NCBI RefSeq assembly: GCF_964340395.1
Contig: NC_135569.1
Location: forward strand, 15,091,019 to 15,155,018
Length of the DNA: 64,000 bases
DNA from: Glandiceps talaboti
Lineage: Eukaryota > Hemichordata > Enteropneusta > Spengelidae
Reading direction: 5' to 3'
Below the pieces are notes generated by a model. That model saw only the letters and a program-made list of their open reading frames with translations. It was not told the origin of the DNA and searched no databases. Of the stretch, positions 14,001 through 23,215 are shown in pieces; position 1 is the stretch's first letter, and each line of letters starts with the position of its first letter. Position numbers and translations under genes: made by a program.

Positions 14001-17000
14001 AACTTGAAAGTTTATATTCTTAAACTTTAACTTTCAAAAAAGTTTCAAAACATTTTATGTTTCGTAATTGTTATGGGAGTGGATCATTTACACACTTGAT
14101 GTAAATCGACGCTATATGCTCATCAGTACTTCTAGTGAACTATTTTTAGTAATTTTGTGTAAATAAATATGGTAATGCCACAATCTGAACCATATCCAAA
14201 ACAACTGCTAATTAGTGATAGTTTGTAATGCTCGTTCAAACTATTGACAAATCTCAATTATGACATTAAATACAAAACATGCATATTAAGATTGAAAACG
14301 AAATCACAAGACCTAGTTATTGGTATGCCTATGGTTAGTTTTAATTAATTAGGAAGGAGTAAAGGCTTTTACTCTTTGTGAAAAATCAATAATATAGACA
14401 CTTACTAAGATGTCATATGCAAGATGATTGCGCTAATATAGTTGTTTCTCTGTTTTATTCGAAGAATATTCTTTCTTGAAATATGTTACTGGGTATTTCC
14501 AATAGTACAGATTTGCTATCGCAGGATGATAACCATCAATTATTTGCATTAAACTACCCGACTACCCGAGATGTGACGATGTTTTATCACATGTTTTTAT
14601 TGTTATTAGGGGTATTGACACAAACTAAAAACAGGAGGTTTCTATCAAATAAAAATGGTTCTCTTTGGATCTTACCTTGAGCTATCTCTTTGCTCTCTTC
14701 GAAAGATACATTAAATCCTTGGAGATCCTCTGTGATATTGTACAAGTCATTCATTTTCTCTTTGAGCTGAAAATTACAAAATATCAGAATTACACTTGAT
14801 CATGTCTTCTCAATAATATATTTCCTTTCGTTCGTTCGTTCGTTCAAAAGTGAAGGAAAAGTCAAGTCAGGCTTATTTGTTCGCTAAATACACGTCTATT
14901 GATTACTGCCATCAACTTACTTACTGATTTTGCCGGGTGACAAAATAATGCATCGATAGCTTACTCTTTTTGATATTAGGAATATTGTTAAGATCAGAAA
15001 ATATCTCACAGATGATGCTGTTAAACTACTAGTCCATGCCTTTGTTACATCCAGGATCTATTATTGCAACAGCTTATTGTATGGTATTCCTCTCAGCAGT
15101 ATAAGGAAACTTCAGCTTGTTCAGGACACTGCTGCTCGATTAATCACCCAAACAAGAAAGTATGACCACATTACAGGAGTTCTTCAAAATCTCCAAATTT
15201 GAACGGATTGAATTCAAGGTACTTCTGACACCATATAAAGCACTACGTGACACGGTTCCACCATACATACCCCAGTCGTAATCTACGTTCTAAGTCCAAG
15301 CTACTCATCGAAATCAATCCGTTAAAATCATTGTATGAGAAACTTGCTTTCTCCAATGCATCAGCAGTCTTCTGGAACAGCCTACCTCTTGACATCAGAC
15401 AGCGTGATGAACTATCGTGTTTCAAAACTAAAGTTAAGACTCGCATTTTTAGAAAGGCATTTTTATCATAAGTGACTTTTATAAGTGACTTTTTTCTATC
15501 ACAAGTGACTTTTATTGCAAATGACTCTTTACTAGGACTCCTAGCGACTCTTTACTATTAGTGACTCTTCTAATTTAGTATTTTTGATTTTTACTACAGA
15601 TGATTCTTTATAATGACTTTTTATCAGTGATTCTTGTGTATCATTTGTGACTTTTATAACGTGGAATTCTTTAATTGTCATTGAGCTTTGAGACTCTTTT
15701 AGTGTATTTTCAACTAGCAGTTTGATTGTTTTGTAGTGCTCAGCAAGGAACTTTTAGAATATATTGTGCTTTACAAGTGCTATTATTATTAGAAATTTTC
15801 TAAAAGAGTCTTTGGGGAATCTCAGTGATGACATAACGAATACTGCAATCTATATGTCTTGAAATTTTGTATTTGTCAAGATATATTAATATTCATTATT
15901 TTCTTTATATAGAATTAACAAAAGGAAGTTACTTTTGGAAACCAGTGGTAACCCCTGTAAATGTTGGCAAGAACACTTGAATGAGAGGAATAGTTACTAG
16001 TAGTAGGTTGTACTGTATGCATTAAAACTTTACACCTGAACGTTTTTGATTGGATGGTTGATTGTTGACACCAATATCTATAGCCTATCATTACAGTATC
16101 CCTGGATATGACGTATTGACCTGTAACAAATCACGTGACATCTTTGGAAGTTGGAACATATATCATTTTATGCGGAAGTATGAGAGGGTGTCAAAATTAT
16201 ATCAAGTTAATTTTTTTGTGATATCAAATTTTAATTCGCTTGTCATGTTTGTGAAATAGTTGGTATGGATGATGTCACTATGGAAAACATATCATATTAA
16301 TACGCAATGTTGTTACATATAACTGAGGTCATACCTGTTCATTTGAGACAGCTGTAGTAGAATTGTCTGGTTCTATAGCCGCCAGTTGTGAAAGGACTTC
16401 TTTGCTTATATTTTTCTGCGTTTCCATTATCAATTCTAAAAAAGATACATATTTTAATATAATCATAACTATATACAGCAATTTCGAATACAAGGATAAA
16501 GCTCGCAAAATACAATAAATGATTTCAAAATGTAGCACGTAGTTTCATATATTATCGAATGAATTCATAAAAATAAACACCTAATAAACAGAACAATGAA
16601 AACACAGCTGATACTACGAATCTTTGGCGTTATTGTAGGACCTGGTGTAGTTGATGGTGATGTGGAAGTCATTATAGGACCTGGTGTGGATTATGGTGGT
16701 GGTGATGTCATTGTAGGACCTTTGCATTGAATAGAATTGAATTGAAATTTATTCCAACCGAAAATGAAAACAAAATGACATTCTTTGACAGTAAAACAAA
16801 ACGGAATTCTGGTGAGGAAATAGTTATCGAGGAACTGATCAAAGTCCATGGACCAAACATACATGGAAATTAGGCGTATGAGTTGTAACAGCAACCAAAT
16901 ATAAACTGAATGCCTTCTGTAAGGGCAAAGACTTTAGATACATACTGAATGCCTTCGGCAAGTGCAAAGACTTTAGATTTTCGTTCCTACATGCAATGCT

Positions 17001-18257
17001 TGTTGGAATGCAACATAACAAATGCAATGAGTTATGTGTAAAGTACATACTAAATTATATTGAATTTGAAGTATGCATTTTGAAGATACGGCCTAATTAA
17101 TGAAAATCATTAATTATGCAAATGAGTCAGTCAAACTAAAAGCTATATCCATGCTTTATATGGTACATGAACTTTGTTATCATCAATGTATGTACCAAAT
17201 TAAAGCAAATTTGAAGTGTAAATTCTTAATATACAGCCTAATTACTGCGAATCATTAATTATGCAAATGACTCATTAAAACTAAGTGTTACATCAGCAAG
17301 CCTTATGAGACATGTGCACCCCTGGTATCATTAATCTACATACCTAATTATATGGAGTTTGAAGCTTACATGTATAGCCTAATTACTGAAAATAATAAAT
17401 TATGCAAATGACTCATTGCCGAAAACCGTTAATTATGTAAACAGATCATTAATATTCATGGTAGTTTACTAAAACGTAATCAGTTCTTGCAATTTCCCTA
17501 CAGAACACGTGCACGAAAGTTCGTTTGAATTGAGCCAGCCATTTTTGAGAAAATGGTGATACAGACAGACAGACAGACACACAGACGCAAACTTTTCATC
17601 CCCAATAATACCTTACGGAAGGGAATAAAAAGCTCTTGTTATTAGTGATGGAGATTATGTCGGTGGCAAAATTATATATATTTACAGAAGCTTTCTCGTG
17701 TAGAAAATTATATGAATAGAAATAAACAAAAAGTATACAGTACAAAAATACGAAAATTATAGGAGCAAGTTAAAGGGACAGGAAGATGTATCTACCTTGT
17801 GTAGTTAATGGTGGTGATGACGTCATTGTAGGACCTGGTGTTGATGGTGGTGATGTTATCGTTGTGGGACCTTGTTTTGATGGTGGTGATGTCATCGTTG
17901 TAGGACCTGGTGTTGATGGTGGTGATGTCATCGTTGTACTTGGACCTGGTGTAGTTGTAAGACCCAGTGTAGTTGTGAGACCTATATAAGATGTGATAAT
18001 ATTTTCTCTTTAAGGGAACTTTAAACACTTGACAAAACAAGGCATAAAACACAAACATACTAGGTAAACAATAAACACAAAACAAACAAAGTAAAATGCA
18101 CAGGAAATCATCCAAGTTACACAAAATATTCACCAGAAACATTGTCAAAGTCAGTTATAGCTGCATGCCAAACATGGGTACCATAATCAAAGCGCACAAT
18201 GCCACCATCTCCAACAGCACAACTAAACCCACTCAAAAACCATGTAATGGCAGACAG

Positions 18258-18306
<49 letters not shown>

Positions 18307-21300
18307 TCAAGGCATACGATATGTGAATCAGGATAACACATGCTTCAACAATATAGTTAACATATTAATTCGATGTAATGATGTACAAAGTAAATACCTG
18401 TTTGCATTGGACATTTTGTCATTGCTTCCAAAATCTCATCTGCAGTCAGCTCCCTGTCGTAAACAGACATACAAGTGATCATGCCTTTAAAGTATCTGCT
18501 GTCGCCAATACGTGCCCCCATACGTGCTTCATATTGTGTTGCAATCTCCACTTGGCCGATGTTAACAGTGTACACCTCTTCGTTCTCTTTCCATAACTTG
18601 GCTATTCCAGTGTCATAGTTGTAACTTGCACCCACGAAGTTCCATTCATTTTGGTTCAGAACATTGGCTGTTAAATGTGTGGTGGATACCATGTCTCGAC
18701 GCTCGAATCTAGTAAAGTATTGTTGTGCCGTGGTCTGCCACATATGGGCTCCCCAATCATCTCGCTTGAAATGAAAAATAGGACCATATGAGCCTGTTGG
18801 ATACACGTATGCCAAGAGAGTTATGGAATAACGCGTATCATAGGAGCCATTGTTGGGGAATTCGATGTACGAGTTGGCAATCCCAGCAAACGAGTAAGCC
18901 CCTTTTAAAGTACCTTCAGCATCTGCTACAAGGGAAGAACCGGTAGCCGTTCCATGGTTACCGTTACCAGATGTATCCTGCAGGTTATCCTGACTGTTCA
19001 AAGGCCAGTAAGCTACGGGATCTGGAAGTCCTGCAAGGATATACAAACATTTATGAATCTCTATATACTGCTGCTATTCCATGTTTCCCATGTACTTAAA
19101 TTGCTGCTAAATGAATGACTAATCGATCGCCAGCTCATCGTAAACTGACAACGAACTGTTGCATGTAAGTAAAGCAAGCCTACAATCTCCAACAAAAAGT
19201 ACCCATGACATAATTATTAACATATATCAATAGATAATTAATTAAGTTTACATTTAGTCTATTTAACATAAATACCCAAAGTTGTGTAGTGAAAAGAACT
19301 ACTCTCCCGTCATTAATATAGAAAGTTAAATTGTAATTCAACTAAGGAAAGCTAAAGTGAAAAAACTCCCCTGTGGCCCTGCCCTTACTATAGAAAGTTA
19401 AATTGTTAATCAATTAATGGTTACACACCTTGTACCTGTGCTAATACTTCAGTGATTTTATTTTGTACAAAATTGTGTGAACAACTACAAGGAAAGCTTT
19501 CATTGTTCCCATACCACATCAATACATTAATATGTCGGCATCTTTGTTAAATTCTATCTTATTATCAATATGTGACTAACTATTAATTATTAATATGTGA
19601 CTAACTATTAATTATTAACATGTGACTAACTATTAACTAATAACTGATAACTTTGATCTATTATCAGAATAATTCCTAATAACATAGAATGGGTTTGCTG
19701 GGCTATTCTCATTGCTTTTTCTTAGCATTAAGGTTTATGTTCCAGGGAGTAATGGGAAGACTGTAAGACATGTATGCAGTGTTTCTACCAATGATTCTAG
19801 AGATAGTGGTGATATATAGTAATGTGCACCATACAATATGATCCCAACAGGAGCTAAAAGAAGAAAAAATACAATACGCATTTTGGTATTTAAAATTATT
19901 CTAAGATATTATTTGTTGTTTGAACATTCTTTATGAGTTAACCTTTCTCAGCAAACAAGTTACAGACATTAAGGATTAAGAAGATTAGATGAAGCAAAGA
20001 AGAGATGTGTCAGAAGCTGAAAGCGGAACTTTATTCACAACATGAAAGTTTTTCACCAGATGAAATGAAGAACAAATGAGTTGATGACTAAATAAAATAA
20101 AGTGAAATGTAATATCTAAGTTGATGACAGAATTCCAAGTGTATAAAATAAGTGGACTTGTAAAAACTTGTAGAAATAATTACTCGTGAACAGACACTAA
20201 TACATATATACAGACTTATCAAAATTAGGTTTGACATTATCTTAGTCATATAATATTAAATTAATTTGTTAATATGGTCATTGACTGCTTTCTTACATTG
20301 TTTATTTGGAAACATTTGGATGGTTACATTGACTACACACAATTACAACTCAGCGTAGCTATTCCATAGGATCAACAAAACAAAAAGCATTGTTATGGTT
20401 ATCGCATGACAATAAGTATACATATTTATATTTTCGCGCTCCGATGGAGAAGTATGTGATGCTGTTGAAATATATGAAATTACACATTTTCAAAACAGCC
20501 GATTGCTAAACAAAATAATAAGTAAACGATACTAATTCAAGTAGTTAATGCTGATAAATATTTCATTTCGTATATTTTAGAGATAACTTCACTTCGTCAG
20601 GGAAAATTTAAATTCTAGCCGCCATGCACTAGTAAACATTTAATAAACAAATAAATAATGGGCTATTTATAATTACAATTTTATAGAGTCTACTGAAATG
20701 TCACAACGAATCTCTGGTGACTGATGGTGGCGTTGCTGCACAGTTTGACTTTAAAATAATGAACTATCATGTAATAGATCGGAATACAACATCAAAATAA
20801 AAACGTTTGTATGAGGTTGATATCGTTTTATTTTCAACAGGACATACATACATACATACATACATACATACATACATACATACCTACATACATACATACA
20901 TACATACATACATACATACATACATACATACATACATACAAATTGCATCGATCGTAGACTATGGTAACTAAACATTTAATGTATTATTTGTCCTTGAAAA
21001 AGGACTGATTTCCTCCTCACATAATATAACGTCTGGGACAAAAGATAAAAAACATTTTTGTACTCATTCACTGCTAGTATTAGTGAAACAGAAACATTTA
21101 TTTTTGCGTAAGTGATCATTACTTACTTTCAAATATATGTTAATATGGAAGAAAGAGTTGTTTTTTATAGTAGCATGTGAATATACATTTACAGTTTAAC
21201 TATAAAAAGAACAAAATACAATGCATCACTCAGCCCATTGGGCTTATTGTCACTAATGACTATATAATTTAAACTTACCAGGAGTGGCGGTTTCTGTAGA

Positions 21301-21378
21301 TGTAACAGTGAATACAACAAAGCACACTGCAAGATTACAACTGACGCTGGTATGAAACTTCAACGTTGTCAGGGCCAT
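1037..21378 (-). CDS. Gene A: secreted LamG - Thr/Pro repeat - polycystin-type GAIN protein ending at the GPS (11 exons, 680 aa)
   Basis: Exons in transcript order: 21279-21378, 18398-19030, 17796-17981, 16335-16435, 14676-14766, 13640-13977, 12676-12775, 11956-12077, 2287-2509, 1518-1609, 1037-1093. Every junction is GT-AG, all phases agree, and the total is 2043 nt (680 aa plus stop). Residues 1-33 are a signal peptide, about 34-244 a LamG/concanavalin-like domain, 245-306 a Thr/Ser/Pro repeat, about 307-650 a GAIN-like region rich in N-glycosylation sequons, and about 640-680 a GPS with its four Cys and two Trp. The GAIN-to-GPS part resembles polycystin-1/PKD1L proteins more than adhesion GPCRs. 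This is family recognition by eye, not a search result. The stop codon follows the GPS at once, so no membrane segment is encoded and the product should be extracellular. A retrotransposon occupies intron 8 in antisense and leaves the splice sites intact. Precise function unknown; matrix, coat or decoy roles are speculation. Confidence 0.85.
1518..1609 (-). CDS. Gene A exon 10: first half of the GPS motif
   Basis: A 92-nt exon, phase 1 in and phase 0 out. It includes CDYWSDDEGRWRQDVCR, which has the first two GPS cysteines and both GPS tryptophans (C-x2-W, then W-x4-C). The donor is GTAAGA. Confidence 0.85.
1955..2090 (+). repeat. (TATG)n(TA)n(TG)n compound microsatellite, gene A intron 9
   Basis: Equivalent to the longer array at 25077-25290 in unit B. 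Confidence 0.9.
2287..2509 (-). CDS. Gene A exon 9: GAIN region before the GPS
   Basis: A 223-nt exon, phase 0 in and phase 1 out, beginning VSQPFAALQLTLVGTTH and ending near YNGNYTFNFDLPV. It has several Asn-X-Thr/Ser sequons. The PFAALQL segment and the final Y-T-F-x-F match the layout just upstream of the GPS in polycystin-1-like proteins. Confidence 0.82.
2923..3610 (+). repeat. 5' LTR of the chromovirus-like element
   Basis: 688 bp, TGTTACGAG...GCGTTTCA. A TATA-like TATTTAAG at 3287-3294 and an AATAAA at 3348-3353 are candidate promoter and polyadenylation signals. Confidence 0.95.
3612..3629 (+). promoter_or_regulatory. Putative tRNA primer-binding site
   Basis: TGGTGGAGTAAATCCGGG begins one base after the 5' LTR, as expected for a site pairing with the CCA end of a tRNA. 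The primer tRNA was not identified. Confidence 0.55.
3838..9129 (+). CDS. Gag-Pol polyprotein of the Ty3/gypsy element (1763 aa, intact)
   Basis: A single uninterrupted frame without a gag/pol frameshift. Domains in order: retrotransposon Gag; CCHC zinc knuckle at residues 263-276 (C-x2-C-x4-H-x4-C); aspartic protease D-T-G-S at 328; reverse transcriptase with Y-L-D-D at 751-754; RNase H with acidic residues near 900, 939-941 and 966; integrase zinc finger (His 1207 and 1214, Cys 1244 and 1247); DDE core at Asp 1275, Asp 1335 and Glu 1371 (D-x59-D-x35-E); a GPY/F module near 1512; an acidic, Ser-rich linker of about 150 residues; and a C-terminal chromodomain at about 1703-1745. Chromodomains guide integration through histone marks in related elements. 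All catalytic residues are present, so the copy may be active. The 5' leader (3611-3837) shows no other gene. Confidence 0.96.
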   Translation: MGLDLLPPKFTGDEIVKKWLCKFDAFISLKGYNDDQSLHTFTLLLTGEAERWFVSLPEEVAVNWAYVRQAFIGRFQDGGPRWKVDQDLQKIKQSDDENIEEYASRVRDILCRYGRDINGEEILSIFLQGMRRSLFGPVVLKEPTSFREAVHFARLAEMVQDLDGQEKMGVEKSTSDPGASDRDILQQTCDSLTDALNLNTRLHEQLISKMTSQDKPTRDDQHFTSHAVRQNTFKSDPYSRELKTNRHGPTYGGQQIRSGEPVCRLCNKPGHTSPSCEMHSDRQLNSNTYNANLSINSPTLSSISTDKMHNSNLINVRIYGKNVNALVDTGSSVTVVTSKLLKDIPELRRVQILKSSHDYITVASGGRLPVRGLINIPAIINNRSVLMPAHIVDNLNKPLIIGVDFMKMHRAIIDMAKNKLRLRSKLFMRSADKYLIPAKSECIISARLPSHVGDGILGTTPNIKSLCHLGLVTARVLAKTENDLVPIRIANASDNDVTLRRNTRLGVFKPLSDDDQLYNIDLGANQTYPPIANPLTREQREFFSDFDWTDHDLSDQQLEQLQSVLWQNRDAFVDKSGTLGYCDVIKHRIELNENAKPVSRPPYRVSPDKRKEIRSQLDNLLDQGVITPSTSQYSSPLLLVKKPSGAYRLVIDYRELNKQTVPIVFPLPGLQDCLDMIGDKSPKYFTTLDMTSGFWQLAIDERDSHKTAFVSLDGKYEWNTLPQGLRNSSASFQQTMQHLFRELIWSHLVVYLDDLVVYSNTFDNHLLHINNVLTRLREAGLKLGPKKCHFGRKKIKFLGHILTKDGISADPAKVSAVESFPVPTNVSKVKSFLGLAGFYRRFIRDFSKIAHPLHNLLHKNKVFKWTDECQQAFDTLKQKLVTAPLLGFPQYNDPFILYTDASAFSVGYVLAQKQDKLERPIAYGGRSLSSRERKYSTTEREAIALLHGLSQCDPYLRGNRFTVITDHANLPYLFKMKSPSGRIARWIMRVQEYDFDIQHRPGKKIPHADGLSRREYEQVGSQNSDFSNPDTPAFQPTMSNDIKVDDDNTRGSSTHMANVNMVNLDKSNKSDDSDIDISELYNTLATVASTNSVETSTNCQSQGSVTINDDCVLNDDLHSNTTADRISRLQHSDRHLVPMIKFLTSGDLPNDKKLAKRIANTQANYLLLNGILYHLWSPSGKSALAKDCIRQLVIPRSLQLYVIKRIHDDVTGGHLGTSRCLYAIRSRYYWDGMNKDITDYVASCARCHTRKRGRRFKGHLIPLKVTGVMHRLGMDFLGPLKKTKGGNVHILVVTEYLTKFAWAFAVPNTKAETVAKVLFREIFCTFGFPNSILSDQGSSFMSHVMKEVCRYFDITKKRSSPYMPSVNGLTERFNRTLIDMISIYTNRLGDDWDIFLPSVLFAYRSTPHDTTKMSPFRALFGVEPRLPVDTELIPQLGASHNANLFLEEMARCRNLAVSLAKENIEKAQAKMKKRYDKPAHVENTFKVGDIVYLHHPAVKPGYAKKFHKFFRGPYRIKEQISPVNFKLQHVEGTRPYGKVIHANRLKHAKLRPRRLLSNDDQESIDESDSATQIQSDNHLSHAVNDDNGRDYHMYSDTEIYDLSDTSSESVSESTDHSIQPRKIDKKVAIRKRAERRIARKIAQSTRETRSSSGNRDEVSTHESVDTSDSNDTVRSNRSPARHPIDYDSDSLAGENEYVGDDTYYRIEKILRGRYKNGILEYLIKWEGYPNSDNSWIPRDYLNEVALQSLRDNPVVITGKSRPT
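9130..11179 (+). other. Long non-coding region between pol and the 3' LTR
   Basis: About 2.05 kb inside the element without a supported gene; the longest open frames are about 74 codons and T-rich. A purine-rich run just before the 3' LTR (about 11165-11177, including gaaggtgggcgc) is the best polypurine-tract candidate. There is no envelope-like frame. Confidence 0.6.
11180..11867 (+). repeat. 3' LTR of the chromovirus-like element
   Basis: Same length as the 5' LTR and identical by eye except one T/A difference near 11205. AATAAA at 11605-11610. Confidence 0.95.
11956..12077 (-). CDS. Gene A exon 8: GAIN beta region
   Basis: A 122-nt exon, phase 1 in and phase 0 out, with VTDTKEDIGVWLGRQ near its start. 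The retrotransposon's 3' LTR lies 88 bp beyond its splice donor. Confidence 0.8.
12676..12775 (-). CDS. Gene A exon 7: GAIN beta region
   Basis: A 100-nt exon, phase 0 in and phase 1 out, ending VLGLTYTFTNGTKIN. The pattern L-x-Y-x-x-x-N-G-T-x-I resembles the strand before the D-I-x-I/V segment in PKD1-type GAIN domains. Confidence 0.8.
13640..13977 (-). CDS. Gene A exon 6: GAIN domain core
   Basis: A 338-nt exon, phase 1 in and phase 0 out. It contains a helical stretch (ENARDLTEKTMNILDKTADF) followed by the INTSSVLLNMESG strand region and a G-F-E-I-P-S turn. This is the usual GAIN pattern of S-x-V-x-L followed by an F-x-I/L-P motif. Confidence 0.82.
14676..14766 (-). CDS. Gene A exon 5: helical GAIN subdomain
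   Basis: A 91-nt exon, phase 0 in and phase 1 out, beginning LKEKMNDLYNITEDLQGF. It carries an N-I-T sequon. Conserved in gene B (28920-29010). Confidence 0.78.
14972..15800 (+). mobile_element. LINE relic (3' part of the reverse transcriptase ORF and 3' tail), gene A intron 4
   Basis: The plus strand reads RKYLTDDAVKLLVHAFV, then C-N-S-L-L-Y-G-I-P-L and A-A-R-L-I-T, and after a frameshift FWNSLPLDIRQRDELSCFKT. This is the usual C-terminal pattern of CR1/L2-type LINE reverse transcriptases. A tail with (ATT)n near 15790 marks the 3' end. It is truncated and frameshifted. The same relic sits at 29215, so it inserted before genes A and B separated. Confidence 0.82.
15474..15680 (+). repeat. 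Degenerate gtgactttt repeat in the LINE 3' region
   Basis: More than ten spaced copies of agtgactttt or variants. Also present at about 29720-29890 in unit B. Confidence 0.6.
16335..16435 (-). CDS. Gene A exon 4: start of the GAIN-side region
   Basis: A 101-nt exon, phase 1 in and phase 0 out, reading ELIMETQKNISKEVLSQL and onward to S-N-E-Q. It is preceded by TTTTTTAG and followed by GTATGA. Its equivalent in gene B is 30615-30715 with the same length and phases. It looks helical, as in GAIN subdomain A. Confidence 0.78.
16621..16721 (-). pseudogene. Degenerate extra copy of the Thr/Pro repeat exon
   Basis: The minus strand repeats the CCAGGTCCTACAATGACATC-type units of exon 3, but has a TAA in frame and no clear splice sites. 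A shorter trace occurs near 32215-32290 in gene B. Confidence 0.6.
17060..17630 (+). repeat. Dispersed element ending in a (CAGA)n tract, gene A intron
   Basis: Repeated blocks of aattaatgaaaatcattaat and tatgcaaatgactcatt, then a palindromic ccatttttgagaaaatgg, (acag)n and cttttcatccccaataata. Related copies lie at 30800-31190, and inverted at about 22070-22290 and 40980-41180. Confidence 0.65.
17796..17981 (-). CDS. Gene A exon 3: Thr/Ser/Pro-rich repeat linker
   Basis: A 186-nt phase 1-1 exon made of a 12-residue repeat close to TMTSPPSTPGPT. Gene A has about four units, one altered to S-K-Q-G-P. The composition is mucin-like and suggests an O-glycosylated stalk between LamG and GAIN. The DNA is a 36-bp minisatellite, so copy number probably varies. 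Confidence 0.8.
18259..18302 (+). repeat. (CA)n next to the gene A LamG exon
   Basis: About 22 CA units, 95 bp beyond the LamG donor. Counterparts at 34213-34274 and 37141-37197 follow the two LamG exons of gene B. Confidence 0.9.
18398..19030 (-). CDS. Gene A exon 2: LamG (concanavalin A-like) domain
   Basis: A single 633-nt exon, phase 1 at both ends, between TTGCAG and GTATTT. The 211 residues form one LamG_3/pentraxin-like domain. It opens with a V-A-Y-W-P-L-N motif, has a D-x-S-G-N-G-N-H-G turn, and ends with R-E-L-T-A-D-E-I and a closing Cys. Such domains bind sugars, heparan sulfate or calcium in other proteins; the ligand here is unknown. Being symmetric, the exon can be duplicated without a frameshift, as has happened in gene B. 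Confidence 0.88.
20842..20940 (+). repeat. (CATA)n microsatellite, gene A intron 1
   Basis: About 24 units with one CATACCTA interruption. Counterpart at 40266-40321 in unit B. Confidence 0.9.
21279..21378 (-). CDS. Gene A exon 1: start and signal peptide
   Basis: Encodes 33 residues starting MALTTLKFHTS, with a hydrophobic core (CNLAVCFVVF) typical of a signal peptide. It ends in phase 1 at G|GTAAGT. The first ATG in the open frame was chosen; it aligns with the MDLTT starts at 40722 and 42061. No upstream in-frame ATG is seen. Confidence 0.8.
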
Positions 21379-22395
21379 TGTTGATGCTTCAGTGGCACTC
21401 TCTTCACGGATAAACAGTAATGCCACCTTTAGTTAATTAAGAATTGCTAGGCAAGGCCTAAAGAAAAAACTGTTTGGTTCCGGTTACCTGACCCCACCTA
21501 GTTTTTCTCTGTCAACCCTAAACCTTTTTGTACCTATTCGAGAAAAACCTAATAAAATGCAAAAATTGTGTGAAGTCTCACGAGAAACAGTGGATGTGGA
21601 AAATGACATGAACTTAAAAAGACAATATAAAACTATTCTTCCAGTCTATAATGGCTGTACATCTGATAGGACGAAAAAAATAATACAGACACCATTGGGG
21701 GGGGGGATGGAAACCTTAACTAGAAACTCACACATGAAAAAAATATGTAATAAAACAACACTAAAAATCTACCAACCCCACCTATTCTAAAATGGAGCGT
21801 AATCGGAACCACACAATTTCTTTAATTAGGCCCAATAACTCAAACAATTACAAATGCGTGTTGATTAACTGTCAATTAGCTAATGATAAAAATATGATGT
21901 AAATATCAGAATAAAGACTATCATCGCTGCTATTGTGATGAACAAATAATTGGATAAATGACTCATATATTAAAATATTTATAAGCGATTTCTGCGTCTG
22001 GATTGCCTATTCCTCATCTTTTAGTACTTCATAAATTTGCATAAACGTACTGAACTGTTCGTAGGCGCTACTGTTATATTAGGGATGAGAAGTCTGTCTG
22101 TCTCACCATTTTCTCAAAAATGGCTGGCTGAATTCTAATGAAATGTGTTGCACGTGTTATTTAGGGTTATGGCTAGTACTGGTTAGGTTCTATTAAACAT
22201 TCGATGAATTTTGATTCGATATTTGCATAATTAATGATTTTCGGTAATTAGGCTATATCTTAAGAATTCACGCTTCAAATTCAATATAATTTGATGTAAT
22301 ATTCAAACAAAACAAAGCAGATATAACATAAGCGATACGTACGTACGTAATTTTTATTCAGTACATTAGGCCACCGGCCCCTTTGCACACTAAAA

Positions 22396-22397
<2 letters not shown>
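21379..22397. other. Upstream region of gene A
   Basis: No gene. About 22080-22380 is collinear with the region upstream of gene B (40990-41290), including a tacgtacgtacgtaa palindrome near 22337 and 41245. Candidate promoter area, without a recognised core element. Confidence 0.5.
22070..22290 (-). repeat. Inverted copy of the palindrome/(CAGA)n element upstream of gene A
   Basis: agtctgtctgtctcaccatt, the ttttctcaaaaatgg palindrome, and the aattaatgattttcggtaat block in reverse order. Confidence 0.6.

Positions 22398-22477
<80 letters not shown>
22398..22477. repeat. (AT)n microsatellite between units A and B
   Basis: About 40 AT units, upstream of gene A. Confidence 0.92.
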
Positions 22478-22478
<1 letters not shown>

Positions 22479-23100
22479 CCAATTGTACAGATTAAGAGCG
22501 AAATATAACCAAAAGCTACTGGATTTTTCAACTTATAACCATCTCTTTCAAGGTCTGAATCCTAGAGATGAACTACATGTGCTGCCATTTTATCATGTAA
22601 TATTATAAACATTTATCTCATGATGTTCTCAACTTATTTTCTCTACGTTATTATTCTGATTAGTAGTATATGTATGCTACTTGCAAATCTCGTGCCTTTG
22701 CTTTGTGTGAGTTCTTTTACTTGATACATGTATGGTTGGTCACAGTGAAGTCATTTCTCATGATTGTGCTGTTTAGACGATGATTGCTGGCTGATAGCGT
22801 GACACGAATGTCTGTATCTTACAGACCACAGCTGTGGACATCGAAGTGTGTGAATCCTCTTGTGCAACTAGTCAGACTTACATTGATTGTATAAGGTAGA
22901 TTTCAGTCAGTATATGACAAGTGGCATTCTTATTATGAACATTCAAAGGATGTTCAGTCGGCATCCAATCAAATTACGTGAATTACTATATTTTTCATGT
23001 ACTTTTTCTGTTACTTTGTTCAAAAAAACATTAATCCATTCTCAGTTAAAACCAATAATAACAACTCTGGGGTACCATACAAGTTGTCAAAATAGGTTTT

Positions 23101-23116
23101 TATGTATGTATGTATG

Positions 23117-23150
<34 letters not shown>

Positions 23151-23215
23151 TGTATGTATGTATGTATGTATGTATGTATGTATGTATGTGTGTATGTATG
23201 TATGTATGTATGTAA
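23101..23215 (+). repeat. (TATG)n microsatellite at the start of unit B
   Basis: About 28 units. It corresponds to the array cut by the window edge at 1-36 and marks the unit boundary. Confidence 0.92.

Larger units (their letters stand above)
1..22900. repeat. Tandem gene unit A
   Basis: From the (TATG)n array at the window edge to about 22.9 kb this region is collinear with 23.1-42.5 kb, in exons, introns and flanks. Offsets shift at the retrotransposon (A only) and at the LamG duplication (B only). Position 34 corresponds to about 23214. Confidence 0.82.
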
